Source of the DNA: SZUA-318 sp964412015
GTDB taxonomy: Bacteria > Gemmatimonadota > Gemmatimonadetes > Longimicrobiales > Gaopeijiaceae
Direction: 5' to 3'
DNA: 64,000 nucleotides
Assembly (NCBI GenBank): GCA_964412015.1
Contig: CAYPMO010000001.1
Span: forward strand, 186,001-250,000
Below the pieces are notes generated by a model. That model was given only the letters and a program-made list of their open reading frames with translations. It ran no database searches and was not told the origin of the DNA. Made by a program: the position numbers and the translations under genes. Shown one piece after another: positions 23,627-30,501 of the stretch (within the stretch, counting starts at the first letter, position 1; each line of letters starts with the position of its first letter).

Positions 23627-25366
23627 ATGGGCAGTCGGCCGACGTATGCCCCATCGTTCGCGTTCATCGCGAGCCTCCTCTTCTCCTCCGTCACGGCGCT
23701 CCCGGAGCCCATGGCGGCACAGGCCCGGAGCGCTCCCAGCCAGTCCGCGGCGACCAGCATCGCCGCCTGCTACGTCCCGGCCACGGGCACCATGTACCGC
23801 ATCGGGGAGACGGGGCTGGCCTCGGACTGCCTCCACTCGTCCCACGTGCGCATGGAGTGGTCCAGCGGTGGTGAGTCGGCCAACACCCCGGGCTCGGTGG
23901 TCGCACGGGATGCCACCGGAGGATTCACCGCCGGGGCCGTGAGCCTCTCCTCGTTGGCCGTATCCGGGCTCTCATCCCTGGGGAACGGTAGGGTCCGGCT
24001 GGACGACGAAGGAGGGATCCTGGCCCTGGGGCCCACGGACTTCTTCAGCGATTCGGGCTCTCCCCTGGCCGCCAGCGGGCAGGGCGCCCGCATGTTCTGG
24101 TACCCCCGCGTCCAGGCCTTCCGCGCCGGATTCGCCGAGGAGGACGAGTGGGACGAGGACAACCTGGGGGACCAGTCGGCGGCCTTCGGCTTCGCCACCC
24201 TGGCCAGCGGTGACGGATCGTTCTCCGCCGGGGTCATGTCCGAAGCCACAGGGATGGGGGCCACGGCGCTGGGATACCAGGCCATCGCCCAGGGTCGGGC
24301 CTCGGTCTCCCTGGGCAACTTCAACCACGCCCTGGGTTCCAGCTCCGTGGCTGCGGGGGATCGGACGGAGGCTTCGGGAGACTACTCCGTCGCCCTGGGG
24401 TCCCACACGGTGGCCGGTGGTGAGGGAGCCGTGGCCCTGGGGAATTTCTCCCAGGCCCCAGCCCAGTGGGCCTTCGCCGCAGGCGAGGCGGCCGAAGCCC
24501 AGGGTAGCGCCGCCGTAGCCCTGGGGTACCGGACCGTGGCTTCCGGGGACGGGGCCACGGCGTTGAACTGGCAGGCCCGGGCCAGCGGGAAGGGTGCCCT
24601 GGCGGCAGGCATCGGCTCCGACGCTTCGGCGGTGTGGTCCACCGCGCTGGGGGAGCGCACGACGGCTTCAGGGGAGGCGGCTCTGGCCGCCGGACAGAGC
24701 ACCACCGCTTCGGGCCTCGCCGCCGTGTCCCTGGGTGCCGAGAGCACCGCCAGCGGGGAGGCCTCCACCACCCTGGGAGTCTGGAACACGGCCGGCGGGA
24801 ACTGGTCCACGGCTATGGGCTACAACGCCGCCGCCCTTCACGACGGATCCTTCGCCTACGGCGACGGCTCCGTGACGCCTGCCGGAGGGGCCGTGTCCAC
24901 CACCACCGAGAACCAGTTCGTGGTCCGGGCCCAGCACATCTGGCTGGGGCGGGACAACAACGTCACGCCCAACCCGGTAAACTTCCTGGACACGTCCACC
25001 GGAGCCTACCTCACCATCGGTGGGGCCTGGACCAACAGCTCCGACGTGGCCCGCAAGCACCTCTTCGACGACGTGGACCCGGCGGCCATTCTCGACAGGG
25101 TGTCGGCCCTCCCGGTGCGTGAGTGGAGCTACAAGGCCGAGGACGACGGTGTGCGCCACCTGGGTCCCACGGCCCAGGACTTCCACGCCGCCTTCGGGCT
25201 GGGGGGAACGGACCGGGCCATCTCCACCGTGGACGCCGACGGGGTGGCCCTCCTGGCCATCCAGGCCCTGGAGCGCCGGACCCGGGAGCTGGAGGCCGAG
25301 AACGCCGAGCTGCGCCGCCGCCTGGAGGCGCTGGAGGCCGCCCTGGCGGCAAGGCGCCGCCCATGA
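23627..25366 (+). CDS. Secreted surface protein: YadA-like head repeats plus S74 intramolecular chaperone
   Basis: 579 aa. A signal peptide (about 1-31, ending MAAQA) and an N-terminal region without clear family are followed by a long stretch of ~14-residue YadA head (Hep/Hag) repeats from about 185 to 430, pattern AxAxGxxSxASGxxAxALG. Then comes a C-terminal S74 chaperone domain of endosialidase type (NSSDVARKHLFDDVDP, then REWSYK and a LGPTAQDFHAAFGLG segment) that ends in a trimeric coiled coil (RRTRELEAENAELRRRLEALEA). The Ser-Asp at the domain start is the expected self-cleavage site. S74 domains assemble trimers of phage tail fibres and bacterial surface proteins. It overlaps the next gene (ATGA). 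AGGAG lies 6 nt before the ATG. Confidence 0.85.
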   Translation: MGSRPTYAPSFAFIASLLFSSVTALPEPMAAQARSAPSQSAATSIAACYVPATGTMYRIGETGLASDCLHSSHVRMEWSSGGESANTPGSVVARDATGGFTAGAVSLSSLAVSGLSSLGNGRVRLDDEGGILALGPTDFFSDSGSPLAASGQGARMFWYPRVQAFRAGFAEEDEWDEDNLGDQSAAFGFATLASGDGSFSAGVMSEATGMGATALGYQAIAQGRASVSLGNFNHALGSSSVAAGDRTEASGDYSVALGSHTVAGGEGAVALGNFSQAPAQWAFAAGEAAEAQGSAAVALGYRTVASGDGATALNWQARASGKGALAAGIGSDASAVWSTALGERTTASGEAALAAGQSTTASGLAAVSLGAESTASGEASTTLGVWNTAGGNWSTAMGYNAAALHDGSFAYGDGSVTPAGGAVSTTTENQFVVRAQHIWLGRDNNVTPNPVNFLDTSTGAYLTIGGAWTNSSDVARKHLFDDVDPAAILDRVSALPVREWSYKAEDDGVRHLGPTAQDFHAAFGLGGTDRAISTVDADGVALLAIQALERRTRELEAENAELRRRLEALEAALAARRRP

Positions 25367-25764
25367 GACTTGCCCTGCTTCTTCTGGTCGTCCTCTTGGG
25401 CGCCTGCTCCGACGACCCCTCGACGCCCTTCGCCCTGGCTCCCTGCGAACTGGCCGACGCCACCACACCGGCCCTGCCCGGAGCGCCCGTCTCCACCCTG
25501 TCGGAGTTGAAGCCCGCTCTGGAGGACGCCGCCACCCGCCTGGTGACGGCCCTTCCCGAGAGCAATGAGCGCACCGACCTGGAAACCGCTCTGACCGGCC
25601 TCTCTTCGGCCCCGGCTTCGTGGGACACCTCGTGCCGACTCTATCTCGTCGGCGACGCCGCCCTCGCTCGCCTGGATCAGAGGGACCACCCCTACAGCCT
25701 CCCGGACCGGGCCGCTCTGCGCATGACCCTCCAGGTGGCCCGGGCGGCCCTGGAGGCCTCATGA
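25363..25764 (+). CDS. Small lipoprotein of unknown function
   Basis: 133 aa. The signal peptide MRLALLLLVVLLGAC ends in a lipobox Cys, followed by a mostly helical mature part containing two more Cys (PCEL and TSCRL), which could form a disulfide. It overlaps both neighbours through ATGA, so it is translated together with the surface protein and the barrel. No family is recognised. It may anchor or assist display of the surface protein at the outer membrane. Confidence 0.72.
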   Translation: MRLALLLLVVLLGACSDDPSTPFALAPCELADATTPALPGAPVSTLSELKPALEDAATRLVTALPESNERTDLETALTGLSSAPASWDTSCRLYLVGDAALARLDQRDHPYSLPDRAALRMTLQVARAALEAS

Positions 25765-26411
25765 AGCCTGCCCGGCGCACGGAGCTGGCTTTGCTGGTCA
25801 CCGCATGGTTCCTCCCCACGGCCCACGCCCCCCTGGCGGCCCAGGCTTGCCGGGGTGCGGCACCGGGTCCAACGGGGTGGGCGGTCCAGGCCCTGGCCGG
25901 CTTCACGGACCACGACGGGCGCAGGGTGGGGGTGCGCTTCACCCGGGAGTGGGCCGACGGTGTGGCGGTGACCCCGGAGCTGGGCCACACCACCTTCGAC
26001 GGCGGCGGGCCCGCGCTCCAGGACGTGGGCATCGTGGCCACGCTGGACATCACCGATGTCGTGGCGGACGTCTTCGTGCCCCTTCCCCCCGAGCTCACCC
26101 TCTGCCCCCTGGCCGGCGTGCGCCTCAGCGAGATGGACGACGTGGACGTCTCGGCCACCCACGTGGGTCTCTCCGCGGGATGGTCGGTGGACCCCGGGGC
26201 GGGGGAGTGGACCCTCCACTCCTTCCTGACCCCCCTGGCGGTGTGGCGCATGGCATCGGTGGAAGGGATCACCGAGACCGGTTGGAACAGGGGACTCCGG
26301 GGAGGGGTGGCGACTCGGTGGCGATCGCTGCTGGTGACGGTGGAGCTGGAGCGGATCTGGGCCCCGTCCCGGGAGGATCGGGCCATAATGGGGGTGGGGG
26401 TGATCCCCTGA
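25761..26411 (+). CDS. Putative outer-membrane beta-barrel protein
   Basis: 216 aa with a signal peptide (ending PLAAQA). The body is made of alternating strands (WAVQALAGFTDHDGRRVGVRF, VGLSAGWSV, LLVTVELERIW) and two Cys (ACRG, TLCP). It looks like a small 8-strand barrel of the OmpA/OmpX or generic porin-like type. It overlaps the lipoprotein gene (ATGA) and is the last gene of the three-gene operon. No family is certain. Confidence 0.62.
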   Translation: MKPARRTELALLVTAWFLPTAHAPLAAQACRGAAPGPTGWAVQALAGFTDHDGRRVGVRFTREWADGVAVTPELGHTTFDGGGPALQDVGIVATLDITDVVADVFVPLPPELTLCPLAGVRLSEMDDVDVSATHVGLSAGWSVDPGAGEWTLHSFLTPLAVWRMASVEGITETGWNRGLRGGVATRWRSLLVTVELERIWAPSREDRAIMGVGVIP

Positions 26412-26501
26412 GGGGCCTTCCCGGTGGTGTCGAGCTTCCTGCTCTTCCCCCGGGTCAAGCTCAGCGCCCTGGGCGTGCCCTTCACGATGTCGCGTTCCCA
26501 G

Positions 26502-26522
26502 GTGTGCAAGAAAGTGTGCAAG
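26502..26522. repeat. Tandem direct repeat GTGTGCAAG-AAA-GTGTGCAAG
   Basis: Two exact 9-nt copies with a 12-bp period, 90 bp past the island operon and about 100 bp before the broken tRNA-Val copy. Short direct repeats beside an attachment core are what integrase arm-type sites look like, so a recombination role is possible. The rest of the 317-bp gap 26412-26728 shows only the tRNA fragment. Confidence 0.4.
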
Positions 26523-26621
26523 GTGAGATACACGAAATCCGGGACTGGCCATTTCGACCGGCCCCCGGGAATCGTGGAAACTCGCGGGTTCTTCACCGGA
26601 AGTCGTGATGTGGGGCGGATA

Positions 26622-26670
26622 CCCTGCTGGCGTGTAAGGCAGGTGCTCTGAACCGCTGACCCAAGCGCCC
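26622..26670 (-). repeat. Partial tRNA-Val copy (5' half with insertion), candidate att site
   Basis: On the minus strand this repeats the 5' half of tRNA-Val: GGGCGCTT, then D-arm and anticodon stem through CTTACA. 36 of 38 bases are identical; the changes are in the D-arm start (GGGT for AGCT). After TTACA it has a 4-nt insertion CGCC and then AGCAGGG, after which similarity to the tRNA ends. It is in direct orientation with the intact gene, so the two flank a 3.4-kb segment as att sites would. It cannot fold as a tRNA. Confidence 0.8.
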
Positions 26671-26728
26671 GATGGGGAGCTGATGTAGTCGCGGGCGGCG
26701 CCGCTTCCAAGCCCGCGGGATCCGAGGG

Positions 26729-27457
26729 TCAGAAGAGCCCGAAGCTCACCATGCCCGTGTAGAGCAGGTCATGTTGTACCTTGCCCCAGTAGCGGCTCAG
26801 GGCGTCGCGCGCCTGCACGTCGAGCTGGAGCCCGATGAGCCGCGCGGTGAAGCCCGCCCCGAGGTCCACGCTCCATGTGAACCCGTCTTCCGGGAGGGTG
26901 GCCTCCACCTCGTTCTCCCGGGTCGGATCCTCGAAGCCGTAGAGCTTCCCGCCCCCACCAAGCAACACATACGGCTCCAAGGGACCGAGGACCCATCGGG
27001 TGGGAAGCACGACATGAAGGCTCGTGAGCGTCATCGTGGTGGGCACGTCGAGCCACGTGGTCACGATCTCGGGAGGGATGTAGAGGTCGCGCAGCGTCTC
27101 GACGGAGTGGCCCGCCGACAGCCACGCGTCGAAGGACCTGAGGATTTCCCCGCGCAGGTGGGCGCCGGAGTCGCCCAGGCGCACCTCCACGCCCAGGCCG
27201 GCCACGAATGCGCGCCCCAGGTACCCGGTCGTCCATTCCGTGAGTCCGTCCCCGGTGAAGTTCTTGAAGTACTCGTAGAGGTAGGTGTCGGGAGCCAGGA
27301 GGCCCGCCCTCGGGTAGATCCACACCCGGCGGGCACCCGGTTCGGCACCGGGCCCGACGGCCCCCACCTGGGCCGAGAGGCCTCCCGCAGGCACCGCCAC
27401 GGCGAGGGCCGCCGCAGCCAGGACGACGCGGAGCGGTCGGAGCCGGCGTAGGATCAT
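26729..27457 (-). CDS. Putative outer-membrane beta-barrel protein
   Basis: 242 aa. A signal peptide (MILRRLRPLRVVLAAAALAVAVPAGGLSAQ) is followed by beta-rich sequence with strands such as FVAGLGVEVRLGDSG and LEPYVLLGGGGKLYGF, and an aromatic C-terminal end (YTGMVSFGLF) as expected for an outer-membrane barrel recognised by BamA. The start was placed at the ATG that begins the signal peptide; an open frame extends upstream without a plausible leader. It is divergent from the cytochrome gene and could share its control region. No family is recognised. Confidence 0.65.
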   Translation of the reverse strand: MILRRLRPLRVVLAAAALAVAVPAGGLSAQVGAVGPGAEPGARRVWIYPRAGLLAPDTYLYEYFKNFTGDGLTEWTTGYLGRAFVAGLGVEVRLGDSGAHLRGEILRSFDAWLSAGHSVETLRDLYIPPEIVTTWLDVPTTMTLTSLHVVLPTRWVLGPLEPYVLLGGGGKLYGFEDPTRENEVEATLPEDGFTWSVDLGAGFTARLIGLQLDVQARDALSRYWGKVQHDLLYTGMVSFGLF

Positions 27458-27597
27458 GGTCGCATGGGCTGAAGGGCTTGCGCGGAGCGCACGGAGGGGT
27501 GTCCTCCGCATCCGAACTCTAGCAGGTCGCGGGCCATGCCGCCCCAACCCCGGAGGGGCCCGTAGATGCCCGCACCGGCGCTACGTCACGGCCTCGG

Positions 27598-27613
27598 TAC
27601 TTCTACCTACGTA
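27598..27613. promoter_or_regulatory. NarL-type 7-2-7 inverted heptamer upstream of the six-heme cytochrome
   Basis: TACTTCT-AC-CTACGTA: the first heptamer matches the NarL/LuxR-family consensus TACYYMT at all seven positions and the second matches its inverted form at 4 of 7, with the known 2-bp spacer. It is followed 4 bp later by CTTCCCG, as at the second cytochrome gene. It lies about 136 bp before the start codon, with a candidate -10 (TAATAT) at 27663. Confidence 0.55.
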
Positions 27614-27749
27614 CCCCCTTCCCGCAGGCTTCGTTTCTTTGTACCTTGGATCACAAGGCCCGTAATATGGTCACTTTCTGAAGTGTCAGGGTCGCAGGCC
27701 CTCCCTGTCTGTCCAGAGACTCACGTCGCTTCCAAGGCGGAGGGAGAAC

Positions 27750-28841
27750 ATGAGGAAGGGTTGGTCATTGACCGCAACCGCGGTCCTGCTCGGTGTGTTC
27801 GCCGCCGCATGCGAGGGACCCGCCGGCCCGACCGGGCCTGCCGGCGCGAGCGGACCCGCCGGACCCGCCGGGCCCGCCGGACCCGCCGGACCGGCCGGGC
27901 CTGCCGGGAAGGACGCGAACGCGAGCTGCACGCAGTGCCATTCCGGTGACGCCGTCCTGTACGCCAGGCAGGTCCAGTACCAGAATTCGACGCACAGGCT
28001 CGGAGGCAACTTCGAGCGGAACACGCCACCCTGTGCCACGTGCCACACGCATCAGGGCTACATCGAGAGGGTGGCGACGAACGCGCAGCTGACCGCCGCG
28101 ACCATCGAGGATCCGGCGCCGGTCAACTGCAGGACCTGCCATCAGATCCACAATACCTACACCTCGGCCGACTACGCGCTGACGAAGACCACCCCGGTCA
28201 CGTTCTGGCACGGCGGAGCGACGGTCGACCTGGGGGCGGAGGCGGGCAACCTCTGCGCGTCCTGCCACCAGTCGCGGCCGATCTCCCCTCTGCCCGTCAT
28301 CGGTGGAGACCCGGTGCAGGTCACGTCGAGCCGGTACGGCGGCCATCATGGGCCGCAGGGGCAGATCGTCGCCGGGACCGGGCTCTTCACCTTCGGGTCG
28401 GTCACCGAGGGACCCCATGTCCACGGAGACCTCGCGTATAATCCGGGCGTGTGCGCCACCTGCCACATGGCCCCCGCCTTCGGGCAACAGGCCGGCGGAC
28501 ACACGTGGAAGATGTCGTACGAGTACCATGGGTCCACGGTCGAGCTGATCGAGGGGTGCGCGGACTGCCACAAGACGGTCGAGGATTTCGACCACTTCGG
28601 TCTCCGGCCCGAGGTCACGTCGTTGCTCGCGGACCTGAGCGCCGAGCTCTACCGCCTCGGCATCAAGGCCTCCGCGGATCCGACGAACGTATCCGCGAAG
28701 TCGGGTACGTTCGCCCCGGAGGTGGCCGCGGGGTTCATCAACTTCCAGATGATCACCGAGGACGGGAGCTTCGGGATGCACAACCCCGCCTACGTGAAGG
28801 GCGTGCTCAAGAACACGATCGCAGAAATGAAGAAGCGCTAG
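27750..28841 (+). CDS. Six-heme cytochrome c lipoprotein with collagen-like linker
   Basis: 363 aa. The lipoprotein signal peptide ends FAAAC. Residues 23-55 are eleven Gly-X-Y triplets (GPAGPTGPAG type), a collagen-like spacer right after the lipid anchor. The heme part has six CxxCH motifs (CTQCH, CATCH, CRTCH, CASCH, CATCH, CADCH). An electron-transfer role at the outer membrane is expected, in the broad OmcA/MtrC style, but no specific partner or acceptor is shown. The ATG has GGAGG upstream. Maturation needs the cytochrome c assembly system, which is not in the window. Confidence 0.85.
   Translation: MRKGWSLTATAVLLGVFAAACEGPAGPTGPAGASGPAGPAGPAGPAGPAGPAGKDANASCTQCHSGDAVLYARQVQYQNSTHRLGGNFERNTPPCATCHTHQGYIERVATNAQLTAATIEDPAPVNCRTCHQIHNTYTSADYALTKTTPVTFWHGGATVDLGAEAGNLCASCHQSRPISPLPVIGGDPVQVTSSRYGGHHGPQGQIVAGTGLFTFGSVTEGPHVHGDLAYNPGVCATCHMAPAFGQQAGGHTWKMSYEYHGSTVELIEGCADCHKTVEDFDHFGLRPEVTSLLADLSAELYRLGIKASADPTNVSAKSGTFAPEVAAGFINFQMITEDGSFGMHNPAYVKGVLKNTIAEMKKR
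27816..27914 (+). repeat. Collagen-like Gly-Pro-Ala repeat inside the cytochrome gene
   Basis: Eleven Gly-X-Y codon triplets, mostly Gly-Pro-Ala, with nearly identical DNA units (GGACCCGCC and variants). Repeated 9-bp units make copy-number change by slippage likely. Collagen-like stretches form trimeric rods, so the cytochrome may be trimeric on a stalk. The rest of the gap 27458-27749 upstream holds the NarL-type box only. Confidence 0.8.
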
Positions 28842-28873
28842 CCTGGGCGCGGCGGGAAGAACGTCGAGGTACC

Positions 28874-28909
28874 GGGCACCCGCTCCGGAGGAATCCGGGG
28901 CGGGTGCCC
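28874..28909 (+). terminator. Hairpin after the six-heme cytochrome gene
   Basis: Perfect 10-nt arms GGGCACCCGC / GCGGGTGCCC with a 16-nt loop, 33 bp past the stop. The tail (TTGCGTTG) is only moderately T-rich, so termination is probable but not certain. Confidence 0.6.
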
Positions 28910-28975
28910 TTGCGTTGATCCCGGCGTGTGGTGATAGGTCGTACTCCGTCGGCGTTCCTACCTCCGCGTCAGCCC

Positions 28976-29494
28976 ATGAACGTGAGACTCCTACTCCTCG
29001 TCTTCCTCGCGTCCTGCACGCCGGCCCCCGCCCCGCTCACCGACGCCGACCGCGAGGCGATCTCCACCGAGATCCGCGCCGCGAGCCAGGCGCTCGGGGA
29101 TGCCATGAACGCGCACGAGCCGGAGCGTATCCTGGGCTTTTACGACCTCGATCCCGGATTCGTCTACGTCGGGTGTACCGAGTACCTGTTCGGGGGAGAG
29201 GCTTTCACGAACGTGGTCCGGGACTACCACCTCCAGCACCGTGGAAACCGGTACGACGCGGACGTCCGGGGCATCCGTGTGCTGGGCCCCGACGTGGCCG
29301 TGGTCTCGCTCCAGGGGACCTCCTCACCGGACGTCGTGGTGTTCACGACCCGCGTCCTCGGCCGTGACGACGACGGGCGCTGGCGCATCGAGTGGGAGCA
29401 CGAGTCGTGGCCCGGGTGCTCCGCTCCTTCGGCGCCCCATCCGGGAACCGCTCCGGAAGACGAGTTCTTCTCGCAGCCGGGCGGTGATCCGTAG
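28976..29494 (+). CDS. Lipoprotein with NTF2/SnoaL-like fold (DUF4440 type)
   Basis: 172 aa. A short lipoprotein signal (MNVRLLLLVFLASC) precedes an NTF2-like domain: helix ISTEIRAASQALGDAMNAHEPERILGFYD, then strands FVYVG...AVVSLQG...VVFTTRVLGRDDDGRWRI, the usual cone-shaped fold. Such proteins include small-molecule binders and inactive enzyme relatives. The start was chosen at the signal peptide; a GTG upstream is open but has no role in a leader. It lies after the cytochrome terminator and converges on the regulator gene. Function unknown. Confidence 0.68.
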   Translation: MNVRLLLLVFLASCTPAPAPLTDADREAISTEIRAASQALGDAMNAHEPERILGFYDLDPGFVYVGCTEYLFGGEAFTNVVRDYHLQHRGNRYDADVRGIRVLGPDVAVVSLQGTSSPDVVVFTTRVLGRDDDGRWRIEWEHESWPGCSAPSAPHPGTAPEDEFFSQPGGDP

Positions 29495-29536
29495 GCAGCG
29501 CCGCTCCACGCCTCTGGCTCCCCAACGCTTCACACG

Positions 29537-30313
29537 TCAGCTTTCGCTGCCGTCGTCCTCATCGATGAGGCGCAGGTTGTGCCGCGCGGCCAGAAGCCCC
29601 ACCTCGGTGCGGTTCTCGACGCCGAGCTTCTCGATGGTCCGGGTGACGTGGTTCTTCACGGTCTGTTCACGGATCCCGAGGCGACGGGCAATCTGCTTGT
29701 TGCTCAGGCCTTCCGCGAGGAGCGTCATCACCTCCAGCTCCCGCACCGAGATCGGAGACTCTCCCCGGGCCTTGTCGGAGGGGCCATGGACGATCTGCGC
29801 GAGGCACGCGAGCCACGGCCCCGCGGCAACCTCGCCTCTGGCGACCGCACGCACGGCGTCCACCACGGAATGGAGGTCGGCGCCGGTCCCCACGCAGCCG
29901 AGCGCCGACTGACGGAGCGACGTGAGGCAGCAGTCGTCGAGGCGCGCCAGCGCCGCCCGGGAGAGCCGGATCCTCCCGCCCAGATCCAGCATGTGGCGGA
30001 GCGCGCATTCCTCGGGAGAATGATCGACGTACACGAGGACCTTCGTCGACGGGTGGGAAGCGGCCAGGTCCGGAAGGAGCCGTGGGTCGGCACGGCGCAG
30101 CGCAACGTCGAGGACAAGGACGTCGGGAGAGATCTCCTCGACCGAGCCGCGGACGTCGGTCACGCTCTCGGGAAGGGACGCGCACACGATCCCGGCCGCC
30201 TCATCCAGAACCGTCCGCAGGCCGACCGCGGTCACGGGATCCCGGACTGCGACCAGGACGCGAATGGGCTCGGGCGGCTGCACAGGGTGACCGTCGGACG
30301 GAGAAACCTGCAA
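29537..30313 (-). CDS. NarL/LuxR-type response regulator with degenerate receiver
   Basis: 258 aa. N-terminal receiver-like domain (about 17-160), then a GerE/LuxR helix-turn-helix (about 190-250; LSNKQIARRLGIREQTVKNHVTRTIEKLGV). The phospho-acceptor Asp is present in VLVLDVALRR, but the first strand has only one acidic residue (AVRD) instead of an acidic pair. The conserved Lys at the end of the receiver (usually GYVLKDA) is replaced in GCVGTGAD, and an insertion of about 25 residues precedes it. It may act without phosphorylation. TTG start inferred; a GTG ten codons later is possible. It lies between two multiheme cytochrome genes and is divergent from the second. Confidence 0.82.
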   Translation of the reverse strand: MQVSPSDGHPVQPPEPIRVLVAVRDPVTAVGLRTVLDEAAGIVCASLPESVTDVRGSVEEISPDVLVLDVALRRADPRLLPDLAASHPSTKVLVYVDHSPEECALRHMLDLGGRIRLSRAALARLDDCCLTSLRQSALGCVGTGADLHSVVDAVRAVARGEVAAGPWLACLAQIVHGPSDKARGESPISVRELEVMTLLAEGLSNKQIARRLGIREQTVKNHVTRTIEKLGVENRTEVGLLAARHNLRLIDEDDGSES

Positions 30314-30324
30314 CGGATCTGAAG

Positions 30325-30340
30325 TACCTGTAACCTAGTA
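30325..30340. promoter_or_regulatory. NarL-type 7-2-7 inverted heptamer upstream of the eight-heme cytochrome
   Basis: TACCTGT-AA-CCTAGTA: the TAC...GTA ends and the 7-2-7 spacing match NarL boxes (first heptamer 6 of 7 to TACYYMT), followed 4 bp later by CTTCCCG exactly as at the first cytochrome. It also begins 12 bp upstream of the regulator start codon, so the same site could serve autoregulation. The rest of the gap 30314-30501 shows no clear promoter. Confidence 0.55.
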
Positions 30341-30501
30341 CTTTCTTCCCGGTTGTGGAGGTACCCTTTTGTGATTGAGACGACGGAGGGTATCCGGGAG
30401 CTTACGGATGCACGAAGCCGGGCTCCGCGGGGCACGTCGCCCCCCCCTCAGGCGTCTCGCCGTCGAGTCCGGGATTCCCACCACGAATCCGGAGCCGATC
30501 C

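Noticed and set aside
26412..26621. Minus-strand reading frame next to the tRNA-Val fragment as an integrase N-terminus
   Set aside because: The peptide shows no recombinase box and the region is too short; only the C-terminal fragment near the intact tRNA is convincing.
23263..26670. Insertion sequence explanation for the island
   Set aside because: No transposase, terminal inverted repeats or short target duplication could be seen. The tRNA relation fits an integrase element better.
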